From: Flavisphingopyxis sp963800335
Lineage (GTDB): Bacteria > Pseudomonadota > Alphaproteobacteria > Sphingomonadales > Sphingomonadaceae
Length of the DNA: 64,000 bases
Direction: 5' to 3'
Assembly (NCBI GenBank): GCA_963800335.1
Contig: CAWDAN010000001.1
Span: 310,001 to 374,000 of the forward strand
Position numbers and translations under genes: made by a program. This document shows, piece after piece, positions 51,319 through 59,828 of the stretch; position 1 is the first letter of the stretch, and every line of letters starts with the position of its first letter. The notes beneath the pieces are model-generated. The model searched no databases. It was not told the origin of the DNA and was given only the letters and a program-made list of their open reading frames with translations.

Positions 51319-52260
51319 CTATACGCCCAGCTCTTGGCGGACGTTGCGGGTGTCTTTCCAGTGCTTGGCGAAGTCCTTGAGCTCGGCGTCGTCGGCGGGC
51401 AGGTCGACGTTGAGCGTGACGAGCTGATCGCCGCGGCCGCCGCCCTTCTTGCTGAAACCCTTGCCCTTGAGGCGAAGCGTCTTGCCGCTCGACGTGCCCG
51501 CGGGCACGGTGACGAAGACGGGATTGTCGACCGTCGGCACCTTGATCTTGTCGCCGCGCACCGCCTCGCCGAGCGTGATCGGCACGTCGAGGCGGATATC
51601 ATCGCCGTCGCGGCGGAAGAAGCGGTGCCCCTTGACCTCGAGCGTGACGATCGCATCGCCATTGCCGCCGGGGCCGGGCTGTCCCTTGCCCGACAGGCGC
51701 ATCTGCGTGCCGGTTTCGATCCCGGCGGGCAGCTTCAAATCGATCGTCTTGCCGTCGGCGAGCGTGATGCGCTGCGCGCTGAGCGTGGCGGCATCGACAA
51801 AATCGACCGCGAGGCGATAGGCGACGTTGGCTCCCTTGGGCGGAGGGACATTGCGATGCTGCTGCTGGCCGAAGCCGCCGCGCGAACGGCCGCCGCCACC
51901 GCCGAACAGACCCTCGAACAGGTCGCCAAGGTCGATATTGTCCTGAGAGAAGCCGCCGGGACCCGCGCCTTGCCCTCCCGGTTGGCCGCGAAACCCGCCG
52001 CCACCGCCGCCGAATCCTCCACCGAAGGGCGAGGTCGGATTGCCTTCGCCGTCGATCTCGCCGCGGTCGAAGCGTGCGCGCTTGTCCTTGTCGGTCAGCA
52101 GGTCATACGCCTTGGTGACGTCGGAAAATCGCTCCGACGCCTTGTCGTTGCCCTTGTTCTTGTCGGGGTGCAGCTCTTTGGCGAGCGTGCGATAGGCCTT
52201 CTTGATCTCGGCTTCGCTCGCGGTGCGGGCCACGCCCAGTGTCGAATAGGGATCGGCCAT
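51319..52260 (-). CDS. DnaJ-family co-chaperone without zinc finger (CbpA-like)
   Basis: J-domain protein of 313 residues. J-domain with ELHPDKNKGNDKASERF (HPD motif) and YSTLGVARTASEAEIKKAYR, then a Gly/Phe-rich linker (GGGFGGGGGGFRGQPGG), then the C-terminal substrate-binding domain (DLFEGLFGG, ETGTQMRLSGKGQPGPGGNG, TVPAGTSSGKTLRLKGKGFS). No CxxCxGxG zinc repeats, so it is CbpA/DnaJ type II, not DnaJ itself. ATG 52260 (MADPYST). The YihY gene starts just 4 bases after its stop, so dnaJ-yihY-fabI-aroC run as one unit. Confidence 0.91.
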   Translation of the reverse strand: MADPYSTLGVARTASEAEIKKAYRTLAKELHPDKNKGNDKASERFSDVTKAYDLLTDKDKRARFDRGEIDGEGNPTSPFGGGFGGGGGGFRGQPGGQGAGPGGFSQDNIDLGDLFEGLFGGGGGRSRGGFGQQQHRNVPPPKGANVAYRLAVDFVDAATLSAQRITLADGKTIDLKLPAGIETGTQMRLSGKGQPGPGGNGDAIVTLEVKGHRFFRRDGDDIRLDVPITLGEAVRGDKIKVPTVDNPVFVTVPAGTSSGKTLRLKGKGFSKKGGGRGDQLVTLNVDLPADDAELKDFAKHWKDTRNVRQELGV

Positions 52261-52423
52261 GAAATTCCTGTTTGCCTGTCACTTCGGTCGCGGCGCCTGA
52301 CGCGCCAGTATGTGGCCCAGCATGTGGGGGAGCGGCGGCAAAGGTCAAGCGCGTTGATCATCGCCGAGCGTGGCGCAGCGCGGCCTCGACGCTGGCGCAA
52401 TGACATCCTAGAAGGCGCACATC

Positions 52424-53014
52424 ATGACCGCAGCCCCCGCTTCAGACCCCTTCGCCCTGTTCGCCGACTGGTTTGCCGAGGCGCGCACACACGAACCCAA
52501 CGACGCCAATGCCATGGCGCTGGCGACCGCCGATGCCGACGGGCGACCGTCGCTTCGCATGGTGCTGCTCAAGGGCCATGATCGCGAGGGTTTCGTCTTT
52601 TATACCAACCTGGGCAGCCGCAAGGCGGGCGATCTCGCCCAAAATGCGCACGCCGCGCTGCTGTTCCACTGGAAATCGCTGCGTCGCCAGGTCCGCATCG
52701 AAGGCCCTGTCGGCCGCGTCGCCGATGCCGAGGCCGACGCCTATTTCGCATCGCGCAGCCGCGATTCGCAGCTTGGCGCCTGGGCGTCGGACCAGTCGCG
52801 CCCGCTGTCCGACCGTGCGACCTTCGAAGCGCGCTTTGCCGAGATGGAAGCGCGTTTTGCCGGCGACGACGTGCCGCGTCCACCAGGCTGGTCGGGCTTT
52901 CGCGTGACGCCCGAGCAAATCGAGTTCTGGGCCGACCGGCCGCACCGGCTGCACGAACGCTGGCTCTATCGCCGCGCTGGCGATAGCTGGACCGCCGGGA
53001 TGCTGTATCCGTGA
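52424..53014 (+). CDS. pdxH: Pyridoxamine 5'-phosphate oxidase
   Basis: FMN oxidase converting PNP/PMP to PLP, in salvage and synthesis of vitamin B6. 196 residues. RPSLRMVLLKGHDREGFVFY (FMN contacts), NLGSRKAGDLAQNAHAALLF, HWKSLRRQVRIEGPV, and the C-terminal EFWADRPHRLHERWLYRRA, with the substrate-binding RLH, are PdxH signatures. Its stop overlaps the GTG of the CDF gene (GTGA, 53011-53014). Divergent from dnaJ across 163 bases. Confidence 0.95.
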   Translation: MTAAPASDPFALFADWFAEARTHEPNDANAMALATADADGRPSLRMVLLKGHDREGFVFYTNLGSRKAGDLAQNAHAALLFHWKSLRRQVRIEGPVGRVADAEADAYFASRSRDSQLGAWASDQSRPLSDRATFEARFAEMEARFAGDDVPRPPGWSGFRVTPEQIEFWADRPHRLHERWLYRRAGDSWTAGMLYP

Positions 53015-53964
53015 GCGGAGCACACGACCACGCGCACGGAAATTCGGGCCTGAACCAGCGAGCCGCGCTCGCCAGCGTGTCGGTCGCGCTGCTGCTGCTC
53101 GTGCTCAAGTCGTGGGCGTCGTGGCAGACGGGGTCGGTCGCGATGCTCGGCAGCCTTGCCGATACCGGGCTCGACCTGTTCGCCTCGCTCGTCACGCTCT
53201 ACGCCGTCCGGCTCGCCGGCATGCCGGCCGACGAGGACCACCGCTTCGGCCACGGCAAGGCCGAAGCGCTCGGCGCATTGTTCCAGGTCGTGCTCATCTC
53301 GCTGTCGGCAATCGGCATCGGCTGGCGCGCGATCGACCGGCTGATCACCGGCGAAGTGACCGCCGAGGCGGAGCTCGGCATCGGTGTGTCGGTGGTCGCG
53401 ATCGTCGCGACGGTCGCGCTGCTTGCCTATCAGCGCGTCGTCATCCGCCGCACCGGCTCGATCGCGATCGAGGCCGACCATGTCCACTACCAGAGCGACC
53501 TTCTGCTCAATGCGGGGGTGATTGTCGCGCTGGTGCTCGAACAGCTCGTCGGGCTGCGCGGCGCCGACCCGGTGATCGGCATCGTCATCGCGCTGTGGTT
53601 GGCATTCGGCGCGTGGCGCGCATCGAGCCGCGCGATCGACCAGTTGATGGACAAGGAATGGCCCGAGGAGCGCCGCCGCAAGTTCGTCGAGGTCGCGAGC
53701 CGCTTTTCCGAGCTAGAGAACCTCCACGATCTGCGCACGCGCACCAGCGGTCATCGCGACTTCGTCCAGTTCCACGTCTGGATGGATCCCGACCTCACCG
53801 TCCAGCAGTCGCACGACATCATCGAGCGGCTCGAGGACGAGCTCGCGCATGAATTTCCCGGCACCGAGGTGCTGATCCACATCGATCCGGCGGGCCATGT
53901 CGATGAACCCGACAACCCGCTCGCAGAAGCCGACGAGATCGAAAAACTCGAGGACGCACCATGA
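53011..53964 (+). CDS. Cation diffusion facilitator, FieF-like
   Basis: Divalent metal efflux (Zn2+/Fe2+/Cd2+)-proton antiporter. 317 residues, six transmembrane helices, a cytoplasmic C-terminal domain. Metal site A residues in SLADTGLDLFASL (DxxxD) and VHYQSDLLLNAGVI (HxxxD); HRFGHGKAEALGALFQ is the conserved TM3 entry. N-terminal HDHAHG may bind metal. The C-terminal domain has GHRDFVQFHVWMDPDLTVQQ and LIHIDPAG. Starts with GTG overlapping pdxH; stop overlaps the next gene. Zinc versus iron preference is not resolved. Confidence 0.91.
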   Translation: MSGAHDHAHGNSGLNQRAALASVSVALLLLVLKSWASWQTGSVAMLGSLADTGLDLFASLVTLYAVRLAGMPADEDHRFGHGKAEALGALFQVVLISLSAIGIGWRAIDRLITGEVTAEAELGIGVSVVAIVATVALLAYQRVVIRRTGSIAIEADHVHYQSDLLLNAGVIVALVLEQLVGLRGADPVIGIVIALWLAFGAWRASSRAIDQLMDKEWPEERRRKFVEVASRFSELENLHDLRTRTSGHRDFVQFHVWMDPDLTVQQSHDIIERLEDELAHEFPGTEVLIHIDPAGHVDEPDNPLAEADEIEKLEDAP

Positions 53965-54762
53965 CCCAGATTATTATCCCGATCGTCCAGGTCGATGCCT
54001 TTGCCGACGCGCCGTTCGGCGGCAATCCCGCCGCGGTGATGCCGCTCGACGCGTGGCTCGACGATGCTGTGCTGCAGGCCATCGCGGCCGAGAACAACCT
54101 CAGCGAGACCGCTTTCTACTTGCCCGACGCGACCGGCGAGGCCGATTTCGAGCTGCGCTGGTTCACCCCGACGACCGAGGTCGCGATGTGCGGCCATGCG
54201 ACGCTCGCCACCGGTCACGTCGTGCTGGGCCAGAGCGAGGCCGATGCGGTCAGCTTTCGCACGCGCAAGGCGGGCGTGCTCCATGTTACGCGCGATGGTG
54301 ACGGCTATGCGCTCGACCTGCCGGTGACGCGCGTCGAACGGCGCGACAATGCCGCGCTGCTCGCCGCGCTGGGCTGCGACGGCGAAGTCTACGAATCAAT
54401 CAGCGGCGCCGAAGAAACCGCGATTGTCCTCCTCGACAGCGAGGCGGCAGCTGCGCGCGCTCACCCCCGACATGCGCGCGCTGGGCACGATCGAGCTGAT
54501 GGCGATCGTCACCGCTCCGGGTGAGGACAGCGACATCGCCAGCCGCGTATTCGTCCCCGCCTGGGGCGTTGACGAGGATCCCGTGACCGGATCGGCACAC
54601 GCCGCGCTGACACCCTTCTGGGCCGAACGGCTCGGCCGCGACAGCTTCGATGCGGTGCAGGCGAGCGCGCGCGGTGGCCGCATGACCTGCCGCCTGGCCG
54701 GCGACCGCGCAATCCTCGGCGGCCGCTGCGTCACGGTGGTCGAAGGCGTGATGCGGATTTGA
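53961..54762 (+). CDS. PhzF-family isomerase/epimerase (frameshifted)
   Basis: Protein of the PhzF/DapF-like fold (phenazine biosynthesis-like domain), a family with isomerase and unknown activities. N-terminal half: VDAFADAPFGGNPAAVMPL, NNLSETAFYLPD, LRWFTPTTEVAMCGHATLA. The frame breaks near 54450; the second half continues in the next frame as LRALTPDMRALGTIELMAIV, SRVFVPAWGVDEDPVTGSAH, and AALTPFWAERLG. Removing one G near 54450 joins them to 266 residues. The catalytic Glu is in NNLSETAF. This break is probably artefactual. ATGA overlap with the CDF gene. Substrate unknown. Confidence 0.84.
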
Positions 54763-54818
54763 ACGAAAGCGGAGCGGTGTCGGCAATGGGTTGGAAGCTG
54801 GTCGCTAGCGTTTGATCG

Positions 54819-55595
54819 TTAACCTGCCGGACTGGCTGACGCCGCCGCTATCGTTCGCCACGTGCGGCGCACGTCTGCGATGAACGCGGAGGCCAGGTTG
54901 GCCTCTCCGACGATGTCTTCGGCGACCGACAGCTTCAACGGTTTCGAGAACATGACGCCGCACTGTAGCCCGCAGGTCCAGCGGACATGACCACCGATCG
55001 GCAGCAGGTCGGGAAATTCGATCATCAATGCCTGGCCGGTCTGGATCAGGTTGCGATGGCCTTTGCGCAGATGGTCGTGCGTCGCCATCATCAGCCCGCC
55101 GACCGAGATGTTGCCGACGGTCACATCGATCCGGTTGTGGTCGAAATAGGCGATCGCCGGACGGTTGAGCGCCATGCGCGGGGCGCGCTGGGTGCGCACG
55201 CGGCGGCTGAAGCGGATCAGGCCCTGGACGATGTCGTCCGACAGCGGCCGGGCGAACTGGACGCCGAATCCATCGCCGCTGCGCCAGGTCACCGTCCCCA
55301 GGAATAGCGGAAAACCCTGCGTCTCGATCGCGACCTGCTCGCCGATATTGACGAGCGCGACGGGCGAGACCACCCGCATGCCGGTCGCCGACAGATCGAG
55401 GATCTGGCAGTCGTGCTCCGACGCCGGCAGCCGCAGCCGCGAGACAATGTCGGCGTCGTGGCGTTCGGTTGATCGGCGATTGCGACCCGCCTGCCCATCA
55501 ATCGCGGACTGATCGGCGTCGATCAGGATGGGGCAGCCGGCTTCATCTTCCGGTGCTTCGGGGGGCGATACGACTGCGGTCATCTGGCGATTCAT
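54819..55595 (-). CDS. Tandem PilZ-domain protein
   Basis: Two PilZ-like domains in 258 residues. The first begins RRSTERHDADIVSRLRLPAS and has the D/NxSxxG strand as ILDLSATGMRVVSP; the second has VTVGNISVGGLMMATHDH and RAPRMALNRPAIAYFD. The Arg-rich RxxxR-type motif that binds cyclic-di-GMP may be RRSTER or RTQRAPR; binding is not certain. No obvious partner; together with the CHASE2-EAL gene it suggests a c-di-GMP network. Starts at ATG 55595 (MNRQMTAVVS). Confidence 0.8.
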   Translation of the reverse strand: MNRQMTAVVSPPEAPEDEAGCPILIDADQSAIDGQAGRNRRSTERHDADIVSRLRLPASEHDCQILDLSATGMRVVSPVALVNIGEQVAIETQGFPLFLGTVTWRSGDGFGVQFARPLSDDIVQGLIRFSRRVRTQRAPRMALNRPAIAYFDHNRIDVTVGNISVGGLMMATHDHLRKGHRNLIQTGQALMIEFPDLLPIGGHVRWTCGLQCGVMFSKPLKLSVAEDIVGEANLASAFIADVRRTWRTIAAASASPAG

Positions 55596-55783
55596 GGAAA
55601 TGCCTTGGGCCTCCTAGCCCCTTCATGGAACGGCTAGGGTTCGGATTCGATTAAGGGAAATCGATTTCGCGTGGCAATGCAACGCAACGGCAAAGCGCGA
55701 TCTCACCCTTTCGGCCGGGCGTGCAACCGATTATCAAGCGATTCGCTTCGTCGCTCATCGCCCCCGATTTGGAATCATCGCGT

Positions 55784-56350
55784 ATGTCGCTCACCAGCCT
55801 CGTCGTGCCGACCTTCACGCAAATGCTCATTGCGCTTTCGGGCTGGCTGGCAAAGGCCGACGCCCAGCTTACGAAAGCCGAAGCGGAGGCGCTGCTCTCG
55901 GCCCGGCTGGCGCCCGACATGTTCCCGTTGGCAACGCAGGTCCGCTTTGCCTGCGTCCAGGCGCACGAAGCGATCTGTCGGCTGAGCGGTACGGAATTCC
56001 CGCCATCGATTGATGCGCTGCTCGACGAAGGGCGCAACGCGGGCGATCAGCCCGGCACGCTGGCCGATGCGCAGGCGCGGATCGGCGAAGCCGTCACGAT
56101 GCTCGAGGCGCTCGTGCCCGATGCGCTCGAAGCCGATCCCGACAGCCCGATTGCGCACCGGCTGCCCAACGACATGGTGTTCGACCTGACCGCGGAGCAA
56201 TATGCGCGCGACTGGGCGCTGGCGCAGTTCTATTTCCACATCATGACTGCCTATGCGATCTCGCGCAGCGAGGGTGTGGCGCTCGGCAAGGCCGACTATA
56301 TCCCGCACATGCTGCCGTTCCTGCGCCAGCCGCCGCCAACCAAGAGTTAG
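55784..56350 (+). CDS. DUF1993-family protein
   Basis: Cytosolic hypothetical protein of 188 residues resembling DUF1993/DinB-like four-helix bundles. Typical blocks: VVPTFTQMLIALSGWLAKAD, GTEFPPSIDALLDEGRNAGD, HRLPNDMVFDLTAEQYARDW, QFYFHIMTAYAISRSEGV. ATG 55784 is chosen since GGAATC lies 9 bases upstream; the frame is open further up but that part (MQPIIKRFASS) has no site. Function unknown. The 190 bases before it hold no supportable gene. Confidence 0.78.
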   Translation: MSLTSLVVPTFTQMLIALSGWLAKADAQLTKAEAEALLSARLAPDMFPLATQVRFACVQAHEAICRLSGTEFPPSIDALLDEGRNAGDQPGTLADAQARIGEAVTMLEALVPDALEADPDSPIAHRLPNDMVFDLTAEQYARDWALAQFYFHIMTAYAISRSEGVALGKADYIPHMLPFLRQPPPTKS

Positions 56351-56384
56351 ACCGGGGTCGCGCCGCCGCTCGCCAGGGCCTGCC

Positions 56385-56690
56385 CTATTTCGCCTTCTTG
56401 TCGATCAGCACCGCCTGTTGCCACGCGCTCGGCGGTTTGTCGGTGCGGTGGATGCAGCCCGCCCAGCAGCATGGGCGCTTCTTGCCCTCGCGCAGTTCCT
56501 CGCAGGTTCGCATGATCCGCCGCGCGCGCGTTTTTTCCTGCTTGGCGTCATCGACCCAGCAGATGAACTCGTTGCGGCCGAGCGGGGTCAGCTTTTGCCA
56601 AAACGCCAGCGTGTCGCGATCGGCCGACACTGCCGCCTCCATGTCGGCGCCCGCCGTGTGGACGGTTCCGTGCAGGAACCCGTCGGTCAC
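56385..56690 (-). CDS. YdeI/OmpD-associated-like small protein
   Basis: Small protein of 101 residues. Starts with GTG 56690 whose GTGA overlaps the serine hydrolase stop. C-terminal block WQKLTPLGRNEFICWVDDAK and TRARRIMRTCEELREGKKRP resembles the C-terminal domain of YdeI/OmpD-associated proteins, then CCWAGCIHRTDK, a Cys-rich tail. It probably lacks the N-terminal domain of full YdeI (it is only the C-terminal part). Function unknown; translationally coupled to the hydrolase. Confidence 0.7.
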   Translation of the reverse strand: MTDGFLHGTVHTAGADMEAAVSADRDTLAFWQKLTPLGRNEFICWVDDAKQEKTRARRIMRTCEELREGKKRPCCWAGCIHRTDKPPSAWQQAVLIDKKAK

Positions 56691-57838
56691 AGTGCGTTGG
56701 TGAGGTCGCGGACCGCGTCGCGGACGTGCGGAATCTCGTCCTTGGTCGAGATGCCCAGCCGGACAATCGTCAGCCGCCGCGACGGGGACACGACGACATA
56801 TTGTCCCTGGTGGCCGAGCATCGCGAAAATGTCCGCCGGTCCCTCGCCGGGCCACAGCGCCTTGCCCGATCCCGGCGGGCGCGGCTTGTTGAGCCATAGG
56901 TGCCCGCCATAGCCGGCATCGGTCGGCGCGCTCGTCTGCATGAAGTCGACCCAGCTGTGCGGCAGCAGGCGCGTGCCCTTGCCATCGGCGCTGGCAAAGC
57001 CGTCGTTGCGCAACAGCTCGCCGATGCGGGCATAATCGCGGGCTGTCGCGTGCATGATCGATCCGCCGATCATCGTGCCGGCGGCGTCGAATTCGGGGGT
57101 CAGGCTGTTAAGCCCGGCAGGCTGCATCAATCGCCCGTCAAGATAGCGCAGCATCGCGTCGCGCCGCGCGGTGGGATCCTTGCTCGGGGTCAGTGCGCGC
57201 GCGAGGATGTCGGCGACGATGACGCTCGTCGCGCTCGAATAATTGTACACCTCGTCGGGCTCGGCGGCGAGTGGCTGGCCCTCGGCATAGGCCGCCATGT
57301 CGGCCGACCCGCCGAGGAACAGCATCCGCACGGTATCGCTGTCGTAGACAGGATCGCCTTCCTCGACATGCTCGATACCCGACGACATGTGGAGCAGGTT
57401 GCGCAGCGTGATCGCGCCGCGCGGGTCGCCCGGACGCTGCCAGGCAGGGATCGGCACCGGGGCATCGAGCGACAGCTTGCCGTCGGCGACCATCATGCCC
57501 GTCAGGATCGCGGTCACCGTCTTGGCCATCGACCAGCTGATCAGCTTGCTGTCGGGACCGAAGCCGGGCGCATAGCGTTCGATGATCGGCTTGCCATCCT
57601 GGAGGACGAGCAGCGCCCGCGTTTCGCCCATCTCGTCACCGGTAAAGAGCGCATCGACGGTGCGCCTTATCGCCGCGCGGTCGCGGTCGGCGGGGATCGC
57701 CAACAGCGGGCTGGTCAACGTCGAGCTGGGCGCCTCGACGCTGGCGACGGGACGCGGCACTGCGAGCGCCGTGGTGGCGAGCGTGGCGGCGATTGCGGCA
57801 AGGCCGAGGCTTGCCAGCACGATCGATTTGTTCTTCAT
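56687..57838 (-). CDS. Exported serine hydrolase, class C beta-lactamase fold
   Basis: Beta-lactamase/penicillin-binding-like esterase, 383 residues. Signal peptide MKNKSIVLASLGLAAIAATL. Catalytic motif SWSMAKTVTAILTG (SxxK), YNYSSATSVIVADI (YxN), and GHQGQYVVVSPS (HxG) in the proper order. Sequence such as LLHMSSGIEHVEEGDPVYDS is typical of the 6-aminohexanoate hydrolase/EstB-type esterases rather than true AmpC. ATG 57838 starts at the signal peptide. It is divergent from the next gene with start codons only 7 bases apart. Confidence 0.85.
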   Translation of the reverse strand: MKNKSIVLASLGLAAIAATLATTALAVPRPVASVEAPSSTLTSPLLAIPADRDRAAIRRTVDALFTGDEMGETRALLVLQDGKPIIERYAPGFGPDSKLISWSMAKTVTAILTGMMVADGKLSLDAPVPIPAWQRPGDPRGAITLRNLLHMSSGIEHVEEGDPVYDSDTVRMLFLGGSADMAAYAEGQPLAAEPDEVYNYSSATSVIVADILARALTPSKDPTARRDAMLRYLDGRLMQPAGLNSLTPEFDAAGTMIGGSIMHATARDYARIGELLRNDGFASADGKGTRLLPHSWVDFMQTSAPTDAGYGGHLWLNKPRPPGSGKALWPGEGPADIFAMLGHQGQYVVVSPSRRLTIVRLGISTKDEIPHVRDAVRDLTNAL

Positions 57839-57845
57839 GGGCGTG

Positions 57846-58199
57846 ATGGATAGCAAGCAACCGCCCGCCGCAACAGGTACGAAACCGATTCCCCGCTGGA
57901 AAATCGTTACGCTCGCGATTTTCGCGCTGCTGATCGCGCTGATCGTGTGGCAATATCCGGGTCTGAAGGCGCAGGCCGAGGCGGGCAGCGCCTATGGCGC
58001 GCGCGTCGGCTGTTCGTGCCGCTATGTCGAAAACCGCGAACTCGGCAATTGCGAGAGCGATTTCGAGCCGGGCATGGCGATGGTCAGCCTCTCGGACGAT
58101 CCCGAGACGCGCACCGTTACCGCGTCGGTACCGCTGCTTGGCAGCGCCAGCGCGCATTATGCCGGCCTGTCGGGCTGCATCCTCGTTCCCGAGGATTAA
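57846..58199 (+). CDS. Small membrane-anchored Cys-containing protein
   Basis: 117-residue hypothetical protein with an N-terminal membrane segment (WKIVTLAIFALLIALIVWQY) and a periplasmic domain containing Cys in VGCSCRYVENRELGNCES and SGCILVPED. ATG 57846 (MDSKQPP) is used; an in-frame ATG at 57837 (MGVMDS) overlaps the divergent start. The sequence ends 15 bases before mnmA on the other strand. Function unknown; I have not found a domain. The divergent partner is a serine hydrolase. Confidence 0.72.
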   Translation: MDSKQPPAATGTKPIPRWKIVTLAIFALLIALIVWQYPGLKAQAEAGSAYGARVGCSCRYVENRELGNCESDFEPGMAMVSLSDDPETRTVTASVPLLGSASAHYAGLSGCILVPED

Positions 58200-58214
58200 G
58201 TCGCAGGGCTTGGT

Positions 58215-59324
58215 CTAAGCCGCCTCGGCCAGTTCCGCCGCCTCGGTCGCGACGATCCAACCGCCACCGCACACCCGCGTGCCATCATACAGCACCGCCG
58301 CCTGGCCGGGCGACACGCCGTATTCGGGCGTTTCGAACACCAGCCGCTCGCAGACCAGACGCGCGGGGACGGGCTTGGCGAGCGAGCGCACCTTGGCGGT
58401 GATCGGCCCGGTCGGCGCGGCGCCGATCCAGTTGACGTCAGCGATCCGCGCGGCGATGACCGCGAGTGCGCGCTTGGGTCCGACGACGACGCGGCGGCTT
58501 TCGGCCTCGATCCGCACGACATAGAGCGGTTCGGCTTGGCCGCCGATGTCGAGTCCCTTGCGCTGGCCGACGGTGAAATGGACGATGCCGCGATGCTGCC
58601 CGAGCACGCGCCCGTCGAGCGCAACGATGTCGCCGCCCTCGCCCGCTTCGGGCCGGACCTTCTTGACGATGCTGGCATAATCGCCATTCGGTACGAAGCA
58701 GATGTCCTGGCTGTCGGGCTTGGCCGCTACCGCGAGATCCATTTCGACGGCGAGTTCGCGCACGCGCGACTTGGGCAGGCCGCCCAAGGGAAAGCGCAGA
58801 TAATCCAGCTGGTCGTCGGTCGTCGCGAAGAGGAAATAGCTCTGGTCGCGGGCCGGGTCGATCGCGCGGTGGAGCTCGGCGCCATGTTCGCCGGCGATCC
58901 GCTGGACATAATGGCCGGTGGCGAGGCAATCGGCATCCATCGACCGGGCAAAGGCGAGCAGGTCGGTGAACTTCACCCCCATATTGCACTTCACGCACGG
59001 GATCGGCGTGCGACCGGAAAGATATTCGTCGGCGAAATCGTCGATCACCGACGCGCGGAAATCGCTTTCCTTGTCGATCACGTAATGTGCAATGCCGAGC
59101 CGTTCGGCGACCGCGCGCGCATCGCGGATGTCCTGCCCGGCGCAGCAGCTGCCCGTCCGGCCAACCGCTTCGCCATGGTCGTAGAGCTGCAGCGTGATGC
59201 CGATGACCTCGGCGTCGGTGCGCGCGGCAAGGCCCGCGACGACGCTCGAATCGACGCCGCCCGACATCGCGACGACGATACGGTTGCGCCCGGTGTGGGC
59301 GGGAAGGTCGAACGGATTTTCCAT
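58215..59324 (-). CDS. mnmA: tRNA-specific 2-thiouridylase
   Basis: Installs s2U34 in the wobble position of tRNA-Glu, -Gln and -Lys. 369 residues. PP-loop IVVAMSGGVDSSVVAGLAAR for ATP; catalytic Cys in GRTPIPCVKCNMGVKF and PDSQDICFVPNGDY; and GQHRGIVHFTVGQRKGL, PLYVVRIEAESRRVVVG, as in MnmA. Length is normal. SufS in this window is a candidate sulfur donor. No gene follows on its strand until the sequence turns to the opposite strand. Confidence 0.95.
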   Translation of the reverse strand: MENPFDLPAHTGRNRIVVAMSGGVDSSVVAGLAARTDAEVIGITLQLYDHGEAVGRTGSCCAGQDIRDARAVAERLGIAHYVIDKESDFRASVIDDFADEYLSGRTPIPCVKCNMGVKFTDLLAFARSMDADCLATGHYVQRIAGEHGAELHRAIDPARDQSYFLFATTDDQLDYLRFPLGGLPKSRVRELAVEMDLAVAAKPDSQDICFVPNGDYASIVKKVRPEAGEGGDIVALDGRVLGQHRGIVHFTVGQRKGLDIGGQAEPLYVVRIEAESRRVVVGPKRALAVIAARIADVNWIGAAPTGPITAKVRSLAKPVPARLVCERLVFETPEYGVSPGQAAVLYDGTRVCGGGWIVATEAAELAEAA

Positions 59325-59380
59325 GATGATCGCCCCATAGCGGGGAATTGCAGCGATTTCCAGCGTTGCGAGGCCTGCGG

Positions 59381-59396
59381 TTAACCTGCGCTAACC
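59381..59396 (+). promoter_or_regulatory. CtrA-like site upstream of the sciP operon
   Basis: TTAACCTGCGCTAACC (59381-59396) resembles the CtrA box TTAA-N7-TTAAC, with one change and possibly one base shorter spacing. It lies 58 bases before the hypothetical gene at 59454, which leads sciP. In Caulobacter sciP is CtrA-activated, so the site fits. Single site, imperfect. Confidence 0.5.
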
Positions 59397-59453
59397 AGAT
59401 GTGAAGAGCGCATTTACTCCCCCTACACCCTTGGCGCGTAGAGCGGGGAGGCG

Positions 59454-59828
59454 ATGAACGAATCCCTCTTCACCCATGGCGCCTTCGACAGCGCACGGCC
59501 ACTCGCCAGACCCGATTTCGAGGTGATGATGACGCTCGCGTCACTCCGGCAGGTCAATTCGCCGACTGCGCGGCTGGCGATGGCGGGGACGCATGGGGGA
59601 GCCGACGACACGATTTGCGCTCTGACGATTCTGGCTGGCCTCGCCAGATCGCTTAACCGCGATGGAACCGCGTCGTTCTACGACCTGTCGGACCTTACGG
59701 CGAGTGACGGCTGGCCGCTTCCCGGCTCTGAACGCGCCGTTAACCTTGGGATTTCAACGTATGTTCAGTCCCTCGCCCTAAACGCGTCGGACCAACCCGA
59801 GCTTTCCGGAAATTTTGAGGACTTATGA
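59454..59828 (+). CDS. Unknown protein translationally coupled to sciP
   Basis: Protein of 124 residues, no recognised domain. No signal peptide or membrane segment. Contents are mixed: MNESLFTHGAFDSARPLA, TLASLRQVNSPTARLAMAG, ILAGLARSLNRDGTASFYDL. The stop overlaps the ATG of sciP (ATGA, 59825-59828), so the two are expressed together and any SciP dosage depends on its translation. It may be a cell-cycle accessory, but this is inferred from position only. Confidence 0.65.
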   Translation: MNESLFTHGAFDSARPLARPDFEVMMTLASLRQVNSPTARLAMAGTHGGADDTICALTILAGLARSLNRDGTASFYDLSDLTASDGWPLPGSERAVNLGISTYVQSLALNASDQPELSGNFEDL

